Shown here: piece after piece, positions 46,176 to 56,761 of the stretch
How positions within the stretch are numbered: position 1 is the first letter of the stretch
How the letters are laid out: each line of letters opens with the position of its first letter
Source of the DNA: Podospora bellae-mahoneyi
Lineage: Eukaryota; Ascomycota; Sordariomycetes; Sordariales; Podosporaceae
Direction of reading: 5' to 3'
DNA length: 64,000 nucleotides
Assembly: GCF_035222275.1 (NCBI RefSeq)
Contig: NC_085886.1
Location: forward strand, 1,302,001-1,366,000
Position numbers and translations under genes: made by a program
Notes under the pieces: generated by a model
Database searches by the model: none
Seen by the model: the letters and a program-made list of their open reading frames with translations, nothing else
Told to the model about the DNA's origin: nothing

Positions 46176-48319
46176 GATCGCTGCTCGCTGAATCCGTTGT
46201 TTGCTTCGTTTTGGGGGGGTGTAGGGCCGTAGTTCCCCTTCTTGTGTGTCTAAATATCGAACAATATCTCTCTAGTTGTAGACGTTGTTCGTTTCGCATG
46301 ACCGCCTCGCCTCACTCTGATCGACACTGTCTTCCGCTCAATTTTTCGGCATTGTTCCTCAGATCCGGGAGCTTCGGGTTGTCTTTTCGCATCTCCAGTC
46401 TTTTGTCCACAAATCGTTCGTTCCTGCTGTCGGTCTCTCGTTTCACGGTCGGGTCTCGGTCTCGAATATGGGGCTGGCGAAGCAGGCGGTCCACGGCCGT
46501 CTATCACATCCAGATCTTCCAACAAGCATAATCAACAGAAACAAGACCACGTACTGTTCAACCGGACAAACGCTGGGTCCATGGCGACCTCTGTTCAGAG
46601 CTCCAGTTAGCCTTTCATTCGCACTCCTCGGGAGGGTCACACTGGGGAGAACAAACTGTGATGCTGGAGGCCGGCCATTCTGAAACGTGTTTAGTGGCTT
46701 GCGCCGGCTGCTACAACTGGGGAAAAATGGGGTGGTGGTGCGAGGTTTGAAGGTTGTCGTCGGCGACAAGACACGCTCAATCGTCAATTGACGTTCTGGA
46801 TGCTGGCTGCTGGGCGGCTGGCTTGGCACCCGCCAAGCTGGGGGGAGGCTGCGGGAGAAGAAAAGTGGGGAGCTAGGCTGGGTCACGTGAATGAGTGGTA
46901 TCTCATTTTGTCTCGCTGTTTCAAGCTGGATGCAATTGGCAGGCAAACGACGTCTCTGAAGGGTCACAGGTAGGAGCTTCAAAATTGAAGCTCGTTGAGC
47001 TTTCTTTGAACCCTTCCTTTTCCCCACGTATTCTGTGTTTGGTTGTTCACGGCACAGAGCTTTGGCCAGACCATCACATGCTTTGCTCAGCTCCCCCACC
47101 CAAGCTTCAATCTCTTCGAAACCCGGGCACTTGACCGTTGAAATGTTCCATTTGCAATGCAACGGCATTGAGGCTCCACGATGAATTGCTTAATCTTCTG
47201 AAAAATGAGGCTTGGTATTGATCCCTTTGTCTCACGATGTGCCACTGGGGCCAAGGCAAGGCTCCGCGTATTCTCGCATGACTTTCCAACCCCCACCACC
47301 AATTCCTTCCTGGTTGATCACATCTGCAGGCTTACGACACGACAGGGCCGTCGTGGAACTTTGACTGGAGGTATCATCGGCGATTGCTGGCTCAGCCTCG
47401 ACGCTATTGGCATCGGAATCTGCCTGCTATCACCACCTAAGGAAATGCGGTCAATGACAATATGCCTGGCCTTTTTGATTGATACTACACTACTTGAGAC
47501 CAACAAAACACTCCGGGGTTAGTGCCGTGCGGCCTTACACCGGGCTCGGAGGAGGCGCGGGTCCGGCAGAGTCCCAGCGCGGGCGGGGGGGGTTAGCGCC
47601 ATGACGTCAAATTGCAAAGAAGCAACAGCACAACTCGGACGAAGGGGGAAAGAAGCATTCATCAATCAAAAGATTCTGAAAATAGCACTGACGAAATGAT
47701 GGGCAAAAAGGAAAGAAGTTGTCAAGTGTTAGGCATCAAAAATACGGGTAGTATCAGACAACGGGGTCCTGCCTGATTGGGTTTTTTGCACCGCCGCGAT
47801 TATGGGGACTGGGGAGGAAACACATTTGAATGTTCGCTTCCGCTCATGGAACCCATGGTTGCTGCTGCTGCAATGTTCCAGAAATCGAGACAAAGACCCA
47901 ATGGCCCGGCCAGAACCACGGGGATCGATCTGATCCTTTCAATCCGAGCCATTTACCTAGCCGCATTCAGCCTCTCAGCTTACCATATCACTCAACCCTA
48001 AATAACACTGTCTTCGAAACTGGATACTGTAGGGGACGGCTTTTTCCTTTTCTCTCTTTTCTTCCATCATAAACCTCGACACTTTTTTTTTGCTCACCTC
48101 TTTTCCTCTCCTGGATTGATTTGTCTCTGACATTGGCAGTTCATCCCCATCTCTCATCGATAGGCACCAGCTTCTATCCAATAGTTCCCATTGTTTATTT
48201 TTATCCCAACCTGGACTAACAGCCCCCTGCCAAGCAAAAGGCGCACTCAGCCTTGTTGATGTCGAGCTTGAAGTCCCCTCTTATGCTGAGGCATCTCCCA
48301 CCACATTTTCACTCACACA
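46176..48319. other. Divergent intergenic region, complex I subunit / LCAT-like gene
   Basis: About 2.1 kb. A 241-codon minus-strand open frame (46443-47168) is the longest unexplained frame in the window, but its product shows no domain and no obvious protein-like periodicity, so it is not called as a gene. The segment 48000-48319 is pyrimidine-rich and probably the promoter and leader of the downstream gene. Confidence 0.45.
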
Positions 48320-50791
48320 ATGACTGCCATGGCAGCAGCACCACCGGCTTCGGCATCTTTGGAGACAGATATGGCTCGGATGACTCTTCCGCCAGTCGTG
48401 ACGGAATTCCCGCCACCACCGGCGCATGAAGAGAATGGAGGACCCGCTTCTTCTTCTTCGGATGGCGCGGAGGACGATGACGACTTTGAAGATGATCAGG
48501 CCGACGCCCAATCACTCATGCAGCCGGCTATCAGCCCACTTGCCACGCTTTTTACGTCGCCAAAGACCCCCGCTGCGGAGAGGATGGCGGCTTTTGACCG
48601 GATGTCGGGGGGTGGCATTTTTGAGAGGATCGAGGACGACCAGAGGCCGGGGATGGCTTCGCTGGATGGGACTTCGAGCCATGACAAACTACCACCACCA
48701 CCTCCAAGTCATTCGTCCGAGCCAATGGCTCGGATGGCAGGAGCTGCGGAACCAGCAAGTTCTCAGGCTCCTCCTCAACAACAACCCCCTATTGAGCGTA
48801 TGCCAACACCATGGCAGGCAGGCCCCAAGCAGTTTCACATCACCGAGCCGGGGAGGTGGTCCTCCATGTCTATGGCCATTAGGAGCCAGTCATCACGACA
48901 CAAACGCGCATCTTCAGTTAGCGAGAATGCTATGCTGAAGAGACTCTCCAAGGCTCTCCCTTCGATATCGATTCCGTCTGGGTTCATGCCTAGCATCCCC
49001 ACACCGCCCTTCTTTTCGTCTCACAGCTCCAGCAATAATACCTCACCTCAGAAGGACGAGCGGACGCCGAAAACACCGCAGACTGGTGGGATTCCCGACA
49101 GTAGCTCCCAAAGATCTGGCACCCCCAGGACCTCGTCTCTAAGACGAACAACCTCGGACGACTCACTGCTTTATCACACTCTGTCTCGAGTCTCCTCCCT
49201 AGGCGACGACACCCGCTTCGCCCACGTCCGCGAGCAAGTCAACGTTCGGATGAAGGCCATCCTCGACAGCTTTGAAGGGCCTTCGTTCAAAATGCCTCAG
49301 ATGCCCAATTTGTTGAACACGCCCCTTGTTAAGAAGTCAGCCACGGAGCCAATCTCCTCTTCCACCCCTCACCGCTCCGGCTCTTTGTCAACCACCACCA
49401 CCGCCCCGCAGGATCCCTTGGACAAAGTTCTGGAAACCCTAACAGGCGACATCGTCATCATGGGCGGGTACAGGGGCTCGATCCTCCGCTCTGCCAAAGC
49501 GCCCCACCGCCGGCTATGGGTACCAGTCAAAGTCCAGCTCAACATCCGAAAAGTCAAGCTCGAAGTCGGCCTCGAACCCCAAGATGAGCTGGACATGGAG
49601 AAGTCGATTTATGCAGATGGGATGCTGAAGAATATCGGCCCAGTGGACATCTCTAAACGACTCTTTAAGCGCTTGAGAGAATGCAAAAACGCGCGAAGCG
49701 GAAGGTTGAGAGTTCATGATTATGGCTACGACTGGCGGTTGAGTCCACATTTGCTCTCCAAACGACTGGTCAAGTTCCTGGAGGGTCTCCCCTCCAACCG
49801 GGCCGGGACTCCACCGTCGGAGAGGGGGGCGTGGGTGATATCGCACAGCCTGGGCGGGATCATCACCCGTCACGCGGTCAACTCCTCCCCTTCTCTCTTC
49901 CGTGGCGTCGTCTATGTCGGCGTCCCGCAACGGTGTATAAACATCCTCGGGCCCCTCCGCAACGGGGACGCGGTGCTGCTCAACGAAAAGATCCTCACGG
50001 CGCACGTAAACTTTTCCCTGAGGACAACGTTTGTTTTTTTGCCCGAGGATGGGTTTTGTTTTGTGGATAAGGAGACTGGGAAGGAGCACAGGGTTGACTT
50101 CTACGACGTGAACGACTGGGTTCAATACCGGCTTTGCCCGTCAGTTTCCGAAGCTGCGCTGCCGGCGGTGGGGAAGGGGAGCAATGGAACTTTTAGCTCG
50201 TTGTTGAACTTGTCAGATTCGTTGGGGAGTTTTCAGCCCTTGAGGAGCAGGAGTAATACGCAGACGAAGCGGGACAGTGGTGTTGCGCTGGCGGGGAAGG
50301 ATAGGAGTTTGGCGCCGCAGATGGGGTCGTCTGGGGGCGATAACAATCCAGTTGACAGCAACTGTCAGAGCGACAAGGCGAAGAACCTGGCGTATTTGGC
50401 GAGGACGCTGGCGGAGATCAAGCAGTTTCGTGCGGAGCTCGCACACAACAAGGCTCACCAACAGAGTAATGCTTACCCTCCTTTGGCAGTCATCTATGCA
50501 AAGGACATACCCACCACGTACGGCTGTCGGGTTTCTGGCCGGGAGGGCATCGCGCACGCTGATGCGTACGATGATCTCATGTTCAGGTCTGGGGATGGGG
50601 TGGTGCTGGCAAAGGAGGCGATGTTGCCCGAGGGATATGAGGTTGTCAAGGGGGGAAGGGTCTGCACGGATAGGGGGCATATCACCATGCTGGGGGATTT
50701 GGCTGGGGTGGGGAGGGCGCTGGAGGCGGTGGTGAGGGGACGACAGAAGGGGATTGGGATGGGGGTGCTGGAGGGGAAAGGGGTTAAATAA
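48320..50791 (+). CDS. LCAT-type alpha/beta-hydrolase (lipase/acyltransferase-like)
   Basis: A single exon of 823 residues. The first 370 residues are disordered (Ser/Pro/Thr-rich, with an acidic patch DDDDFEDDQAD). The hydrolase part begins with DIVIMGGYRGSILR, the oxyanion-side motif seen in lecithin:cholesterol acyltransferase relatives. It contains the nucleophile elbow ISHSLGG with Ser510. A probable acid is Asp759 (RSGDGVV, comparable to GDGTV in the family) and a probable base is His787 (RGHITML). The region 380-500 resembles LCAT in VHDYGYDWRLSPHLLSKRLV. There is no signal peptide or membrane span, so it is probably intracellular; substrate and reaction are unknown. An insert of about 90 residues (roughly 620-715) separates Ser from Asp. 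It could start at Met4 instead of Met1. Confidence 0.8.
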   Translation: MTAMAAAPPASASLETDMARMTLPPVVTEFPPPPAHEENGGPASSSSDGAEDDDDFEDDQADAQSLMQPAISPLATLFTSPKTPAAERMAAFDRMSGGGIFERIEDDQRPGMASLDGTSSHDKLPPPPPSHSSEPMARMAGAAEPASSQAPPQQQPPIERMPTPWQAGPKQFHITEPGRWSSMSMAIRSQSSRHKRASSVSENAMLKRLSKALPSISIPSGFMPSIPTPPFFSSHSSSNNTSPQKDERTPKTPQTGGIPDSSSQRSGTPRTSSLRRTTSDDSLLYHTLSRVSSLGDDTRFAHVREQVNVRMKAILDSFEGPSFKMPQMPNLLNTPLVKKSATEPISSSTPHRSGSLSTTTTAPQDPLDKVLETLTGDIVIMGGYRGSILRSAKAPHRRLWVPVKVQLNIRKVKLEVGLEPQDELDMEKSIYADGMLKNIGPVDISKRLFKRLRECKNARSGRLRVHDYGYDWRLSPHLLSKRLVKFLEGLPSNRAGTPPSERGAWVISHSLGGIITRHAVNSSPSLFRGVVYVGVPQRCINILGPLRNGDAVLLNEKILTAHVNFSLRTTFVFLPEDGFCFVDKETGKEHRVDFYDVNDWVQYRLCPSVSEAALPAVGKGSNGTFSSLLNLSDSLGSFQPLRSRSNTQTKRDSGVALAGKDRSLAPQMGSSGGDNNPVDSNCQSDKAKNLAYLARTLAEIKQFRAELAHNKAHQQSNAYPPLAVIYAKDIPTTYGCRVSGREGIAHADAYDDLMFRSGDGVVLAKEAMLPEGYEVVKGGRVCTDRGHITMLGDLAGVGRALEAVVRGRQKGIGMGVLEGKGVK

Positions 50792-51267
50792 AAGAAAGGG
50801 AGAAACAGGACAGAAAATGATACCCATTGACTAGACCTATAGCGAAGCGAGACAATTCAAACAAGAATAAACAGGATGAGCAACCACTTGTGCTCACAGA
50901 AGGTGGGACAAGTGCATTCACAGATGCAGTATGTTCACCAGACCAAGGTAGCCTGCTTGATCATAGCCTCGGCATTCCCCCAATGTTTGGGTCAGGGGTA
51001 AGCTATGTGCTACCAGGGTTGATCAAGACAGTACCAGCACATCACTATCCATACATCACTATTCACACATATCATAATATAAAAGAAAGGCATGTATAAC
51101 TACCTACTCCAAGTGCCAATCTGAAAGCCATACTAGCAAGTCCTTTTCTGTAGACCATCCTCAAAAAAAGCGTCCCCGGCAAAAACCAACACCATAAAGA
51201 TCCGCGCTCAACCTATTCTCCCATAACAGCACACTCAAAGAGAGCTAAAACGCTGCACCACAGCCCC
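50792..51267. other. Convergent 3' region LCAT-like / eIF5
   Basis: 476 nt between convergent stop codons; contains the two 3' untranslated regions. No open frame worth reporting. Confidence 0.55.
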
Positions 51268-52577
51268 TTACTCCTCGTCAGAGTCCTCCTCCGACTCGGC
51301 CTCCTCAAGCCACGTCATAAAAGGCTCGGCAGCCTTGCGGATCTTCTTGGAGGTAGAGCCATCGACATACCTCTTGGAAGACTTGGCACCCCACTTCTTC
51401 AAAAAGTCCTCAGAGGCGAGATCAAAGTGGTAGTAGAGTTGAAGGATCTTGACAATTTTGTCATAGTGCTCCTTGCCGAGCTCGGCCAAAAGCTTCTCGG
51501 TGCCACCGAGGAGAGCCTTCTCATGGCGCTCAGAAGTGATCATCTATATCAGGTTAGCATTCTTCCAAATGAATACCATGTAAACAATACACATACAGTC
51601 TTGAGCATGCCTTGGCGCTTGGGAATCTGAGAGAAGATGTTCTCGTTGAAAAGTGTCATGACCAACACAATGAGGGTGCGATGCTTGGCCTCGATGCCGA
51701 GCTCCTTGGCCTTGAGGTAGATCTCGACATCATCCACGTTGTCGACACCGCCCTTGGCGTTGGCCTCAGCCTGGATCCAGTCGGCCAGCTGGTCGTAGAC
51801 GGTGTTGCCACCCTCTCCGTCCTCGTCCTCGTCTTCACCGTTCAGCACGAGCTTCGCCTTGAACTCGTCAGGGAGGACCTGCTGGCGAGCCTTGACAGCT
51901 TCCTCGCTCATGTCAACGGCCCACTCAACCTCCTTGTCGGCAACAGGCTTGCTGTCAAGGTTCTGAGCCTCCTTCTTGATCTTGCGAGTCAAAGCATCAT
52001 CGTCACTAGCAATGTCTATGTCCCCGTTGGGGGAGGGCTGGTCAGAGCCGTTCTCCTCTCCGGAACCGTTGTCCTTGCCACCGTTCTGCTTGGCCTTGCG
52101 GGCAGCCTTGCGCTCGGCCTTGTCCTTCTTGGTCTTCTTGGGCACATTCTTGAGAATGAAACCGCTCAACTTGAGGCGCAAATCGACATCGGTGCGCTGG
52201 CCGCAAGCCTTGCAGTCGAGCGTGATGTGCCCGTCCTTGATATGGACATCCGTTTCGGGATTCTTGCACTTCTTGCAGAGGACAAACTTGGAGATGAAGC
52301 CATCAAGAAGCTCTTGGAGCTTGTTAGCCTCGTGAGCACCGTTGATGATCCAGCGGTCGTCGGCGGGATCAATGTTGGTCTGGGCACCCAGCTCGAAACC
52401 GAAGTACTTGATGAGGTAAGAGCCGGGGCGGGCCAGAGACTGAGCAACGCTGCTCAGGTTGACAACAACGGTCTTGATGCCGTTACCCTTGCCTTCGATC
52501 TTGGTCTGAATACGCTCCATCTTGTAGCGATAGAAATTGTCGGAGACATCGCGACGGACGTTGACGAGAGCAGCCAT
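51268..52577 (-). CDS. tif5: Translation initiation factor eIF5
   Basis: Two exons: 52577-51597 and 51543-51268; 418 residues. The N-terminal GAP domain begins [20 protein letters not shown]; Arg17 corresponds to the arginine finger (Arg15 in human eIF5) that stimulates GTP hydrolysis by eIF2. A C4 zinc ribbon follows with Cys101, Cys104, Cys122 and Cys125 ([16 protein letters not shown]). A Lys-rich linker ([19 protein letters not shown]) leads to the C-terminal HEAT/W2 domain (about 255-410). That domain ends in aromatic/acidic boxes ([17 protein letters not shown]), which bind eIF2-beta and eIF3c. The 53-nt intron falls between codons within the W2 domain and the join is seamless. Codon choice is strongly C-ending throughout, as expected for high expression. 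Confidence 0.96.
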
Positions 52578-54303
52578 GATTGCGCTGTTGATGATTTTTT
52601 TTTTCGGTGAAAAGACTGAGCTGATGGGCTAGTGACGAGAGAGGTCGTACTGGCGAAGGACAGACAAGCAGATATCGAGTGCTGGCGCGGGTTTGTTGGG
52701 GGTTAACGGTGTCAGTAAGACGTAGGGTGAGGACTGGACATGTGGTGATGCTGGTGATGATGCTCAAACATGGGCAGAGAGTCAACCGTCGGAACTAGTG
52801 TTGGGACTACAAGGTTTCGGCGCTATGCGAAACGGATGCAGCTTTGGGGGGAAGTGTCGAGAGACGGAGTCCTTGTCGTGCTGATACATAAACAACGCTG
52901 TGCTGCGTGTCTTGGTTATGTGTGTGGTCGTTGATGTCGCGGGGACGAGAGCGGCCTTCGTGGTGGTGGTAGTGGAAGAGGTGAAGTGAAGTGGGTTTGG
53001 TTGATGGCGGATCAGCAAAAGAGCAGATGCGAAATTTTTGACCTGGCGCTGGGTCCTGGGATGATGGATGCTGGCTGAGCGGGGAGTGGATCTGCCCTGC
53101 GACAGTGAATATTTTTGTTATAAGAGTAAGTCCCTGCTCCGGCAGCTTGGCTGGTAACAGATGAAGAGAAGAGAGTTGCCCGTACCTCTTGCGGTTGTTT
53201 ATTCGTCGATGGGGGAGAAAGAAAGAAAAAGATTTTTGCGACAAGCGGGCAGAGGTCAAATTATAGAACCCCATACAAAAAATTAAGGTTCCAGGCACCT
53301 GCCCACTGGCCACCAGGCAAACCAAGGCCACGCAGGAAAGGTCTGTGGTGGAGTGGATCGCCCCCCGCTAAGCGCATCTTTGGCTACCTAAACTTCATCA
53401 CCCGCGAATCTCATGAACTCAAACCCCGCCTTCCTCTGCTGACTTGCCCCGCTCCTTCTACTGGCCTTCTGTTTCTGGGCCGAGTTGCAGGCGGCAAAGC
53501 AACCGAACACGTTCTTTTGATTTTTCTTCGTATTGTGCGTGTTTGTGTGCCATGTGCGTGGATTTTTCCAGGCTTTCTTCAAAGAAGCCCTTTGCCCCCC
53601 TCCAAGCAGCCCGCCCTTTCCCCCACTTCCTGCCGGACTCAGGCTTGACAAACACAACCGAAACACGGGAGGCGGCCTGTATTTCGATGCCCAACACTCT
53701 GCCTGCTTACGGTGCAATCTGGATTTGTGCGGCAATTGTTCACTCTGCTTGGTTATCAGGTATCAAACAGCTCTTCCACGTGACAGGTAAAAAAAAGCCT
53801 TGGTAGCTTTTCACATGGCACAGCTTTGGCGTGCCACCGTCTCCAATATAAATTTGGCCACCGGTAATATGGTACGATGCATTTGGCCGGCTGTCCGGAC
53901 GTACCGCGGGCCGTTGAATTTTATCAGATCGGTCTATCAAGGTTTACCCAGCCCCCGGTATGTTTAATATGGCAGTGTTGTCTTACATGACAACATTGTC
54001 GACTGCCAGGCGATTGGCCATTCAAGCAGAGCCGCACGCTGAAGAGTCTGACAGAAAGGCAATATCAGAGCCAGACCGGTCCAAGATATCATTTTATTAA
54101 AGAATCACAAACAGACATTTGGGTTTCAGCTTTGTATCCCCTCCATCATACACTGCCCGTGTATCATTCTGACCAACCCCCCTTTCTGATCTCTCACTCC
54201 ATACAACGCCAACCCACAAATACATATACTAAAACAAAGTTCAATGACCAAGAAAGACAATAAAATTAGCGAGGGTATTTTGTATCTCACTCCCCAAAAT
54301 CAA
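52578..54303. other. Intergenic GPI-type protein 3' end / eIF5 promoter
   Basis: About 1.7 kb in tandem between minus-strand genes. The part near 52578-53300 is promoter and leader of eIF5; opposing frames of 80-174 codons there and at 53388-53806 have no motifs. Nothing else is recognised. Confidence 0.5.
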
Positions 54304-55125
54304 CTACCTCCAAAACATCATTCCAATACCAATCACCGTCCCCATCACCCAACCCAAGTTGCTCCTCTCCTTCAAAGACTCCCCAGCATTAACAGCCAAA
54401 ACAGTATCAAACGGGCTTCCTCCTCCCCCTCCCGGAACCACCACAACATTCTCTTCATCACCATCCCCCGTCTCAGCCGGTGCCTCCTCACTACTAGTAG
54501 CACTAGGCTCAGCACTCTGCACAAAAGTCGGGATAATCGTCGGCAACGACGTAGTGGTGTCATCCCCTCTAACAGCCTCGCTCGTCGTCGTTGTCGTCGT
54601 CGTCGTCTCCACCACCGCACTCGAGCTCGTAGGAGTACGAACTGTAGTAAACGTCAATATCTCATCCCCTTGCGCCTCGCTCCTCGTCACCGTCGTCTCC
54701 TTCACTATCGTGCTGCTCGTGCTAGCCGTCGGCCGAATAGTGGAAGTAACAACAGTACCTTGCCCCGGCGCCCGACACAGCGCCTGACCCAACCCGCCCT
54801 GCAGCGCCAGCCACAACCACGACCCCCTGGTGACAGCCACATCGGAGCATCTCTCCCTCAGCGAGTCCTCCTTATCTCGAATACCCCGCCGGCAGGCAAT
54901 CGTGCATTGCCCTTGTGCAATGTCGAATTTTCGGCAGTTGAGTATGGGCGCATTGTAGGACAAGATGCACGAGATTGGGATGGCGAGCGAGGGTATTAGT
55001 TGGAGGTCCGAGAGGGAAAGAAAGCTGGCCGACGTGATTGAGGAGGTGTCGTCTTGGGCGGTGGATAATGAGGATAGTGATAAGATGGTGAGGAGGAGAT
55101 GCGGTATTCTGTTGTGGTTGAACAT
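54304..55125 (-). CDS. Putative secreted GPI-anchored six-cysteine protein
   Basis: A single exon of 273 residues. A signal peptide is evident (RIPHLLLTILSLSSLSTAQ, cleavage near residue 24). A compact domain of about 90 residues carries six cysteines (SCILSYNAPILNC, QCTIAC, RERC, QALC), reminiscent of a reduced CFEM-like module, which has eight. A Thr/Ser-rich stalk follows (VVETTTTTTTTSEAV), typical of O-glycosylated wall proteins. The C-terminus, after a small-residue stretch, ends in a hydrophobic tail (LGWVMGTVIGIGMMF) compatible with a GPI signal. Location at plasma membrane or cell wall is inferred; function unknown. The frame is open for 18 codons upstream, but the signal peptide fits the ATG chosen. 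The gene reads from C-rich to G-rich on its sense strand near 54950. Confidence 0.7.
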   Translation of the reverse strand: MFNHNRIPHLLLTILSLSSLSTAQDDTSSITSASFLSLSDLQLIPSLAIPISCILSYNAPILNCRKFDIAQGQCTIACRRGIRDKEDSLRERCSDVAVTRGSWLWLALQGGLGQALCRAPGQGTVVTSTIRPTASTSSTIVKETTVTRSEAQGDEILTFTTVRTPTSSSAVVETTTTTTTTSEAVRGDDTTTSLPTIIPTFVQSAEPSATSSEEAPAETGDGDEENVVVVPGGGGGSPFDTVLAVNAGESLKERSNLGWVMGTVIGIGMMFWR

Positions 55126-56761
55126 TGTGTTTGGTGTGGTGAGCTGCTGATATGATTCAAGAAGGACGAGAAGACCCAAAGTAAAAAGTCAAGCAAAGGT
55201 GAGTGAGTGGGTTTGATCGTGTGTCCCCCCAGGAAAAAGCCGAAACTGGATCTGCTTCAATGGCGGTAGATCCGATCAGTTCGACTGTCAATGCGGCTGA
55301 ACAACCGTCCGTCCTGCCGGACACAGCACTCGATTCGAGGTTTTTCCTTATCGTCGGTCGTCTCGTGATGGTGGGGTGGTTTTCTTCTCGTTGCTTTATG
55401 CCGCCTGTGTCTGGTATGCATTCGAGGTGGTGATGAGGATCCAGCAGATAAACCCCAGCCGTCGCGCACTCGAAGATGAACAACAATTAAACCCAAAGCC
55501 ACCTCTCAACAAAAGGCCTCCAGTCCTGGCAGTGCCTCGCAAGTGGCAAAAGAAAGAAGAGACGCACTGTAAGTCGGTGAAGGTCAAATGGCTGGGTCAA
55601 TGAGGTCAGACCAAAGAGGCCCGAGTCGATCTTTATGGTGTTGATATGGTCGCTCCTGCTCTTATTGTTGTACCACACTCCTTCCCGTTCAAGCCGAAAA
55701 AAATTACCAACAAACGGCAAGAACAGATCAAACAGAAGAGAAAAGAAAGAAAGATCGAAGCACAGCTTCCTCAAGTCGAAAAGAATTGGAAAAAACCAGT
55801 TTGCGCCCTCTTCACCAACGGGTGTGGAATGGGGAGAGACAAACAGACAAGAAGGAAGAGAAGGTTGGGTTGGGTGTTGGAAAAGACTTCCCCGGGCCGA
55901 TCGACGAGCCTTTACCTTACCACCACAGGGCAAACACAGCATTCCAGGCGGAACGTAGGTAGACAGGCGTCCATGTCGCCCATATATTCCACCACCACCA
56001 CCACCACCTGGACCCAACCATCCCTCCCCCCCAGTCCAGTCCTATCAACCTCACCATCCCACCATCCCATTCCATTGGCTCCCACCCTCCTCTCTCGAAG
56101 AAAAAAAGGGCTGGATCAAAATGATGAACAGATTCTGAGACAAGGGTTCTTCCTTGACCGTTCGCACCATCCGCTCGCTTCCCTCTCTCCCTCTCCCACG
56201 CTTTTGGGTTACACCACCCTCCAGCCAATCACCTCCCCATGAAGTGTGTGCTTGGGCGCCAAAAAGCGTTGAAACGAAACAGAGCTCGCGTTTGAGAGGC
56301 TGCCCCTTTGCTACCCCTGATGCGGCTCTGATTGGTTGCTTCAGAATTGGGCTTGGCGATGGTAGGTTGTGCGATGGTACACAATGGTTGGAGTGGCGCT
56401 CGGACCATCAAGGGGTTGGATATCTGTGCCACCGCTCATGATAGTACCCCTGAGCCAAGGACGATGTTGACTAAAAGGCGGGTGAGCTTTTTTTGTAGGT
56501 GTAACTTGTGTTGTTGTTGTATTATCATATTTGCTCTCTAGACACCAGCGTTGTAGCCCAGCCTAGCCTTGTAAATCTGTATTGTGTATCTCAACATTCA
56601 TCGTTGAGATGCCGTCGCTCTTGTGATGCCACATGTTATACACCCGAATCCATATCAAATCCAAACCCTGTGAACTCCCTATATCCATGCTCCATACCCC
56701 ATATCCCAAACATAAACGCTCAACAATATCATAGTATACAATCCCGCTCCCATAGATGAAA
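55126..56761. other. Intergenic GPHR-like 3' end / GPI-type protein promoter
   Basis: About 1.6 kb without a credible gene. Overlapping frames (up to 198 codons, 55646-56242) on both strands follow simple-sequence tracts and have no domain. A CCA repeat lies within. Confidence 0.5.
55989..56008. repeat. (CCA)n microsatellite
   Basis: Six to seven CCA units in intergenic DNA. Confidence 0.85.
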
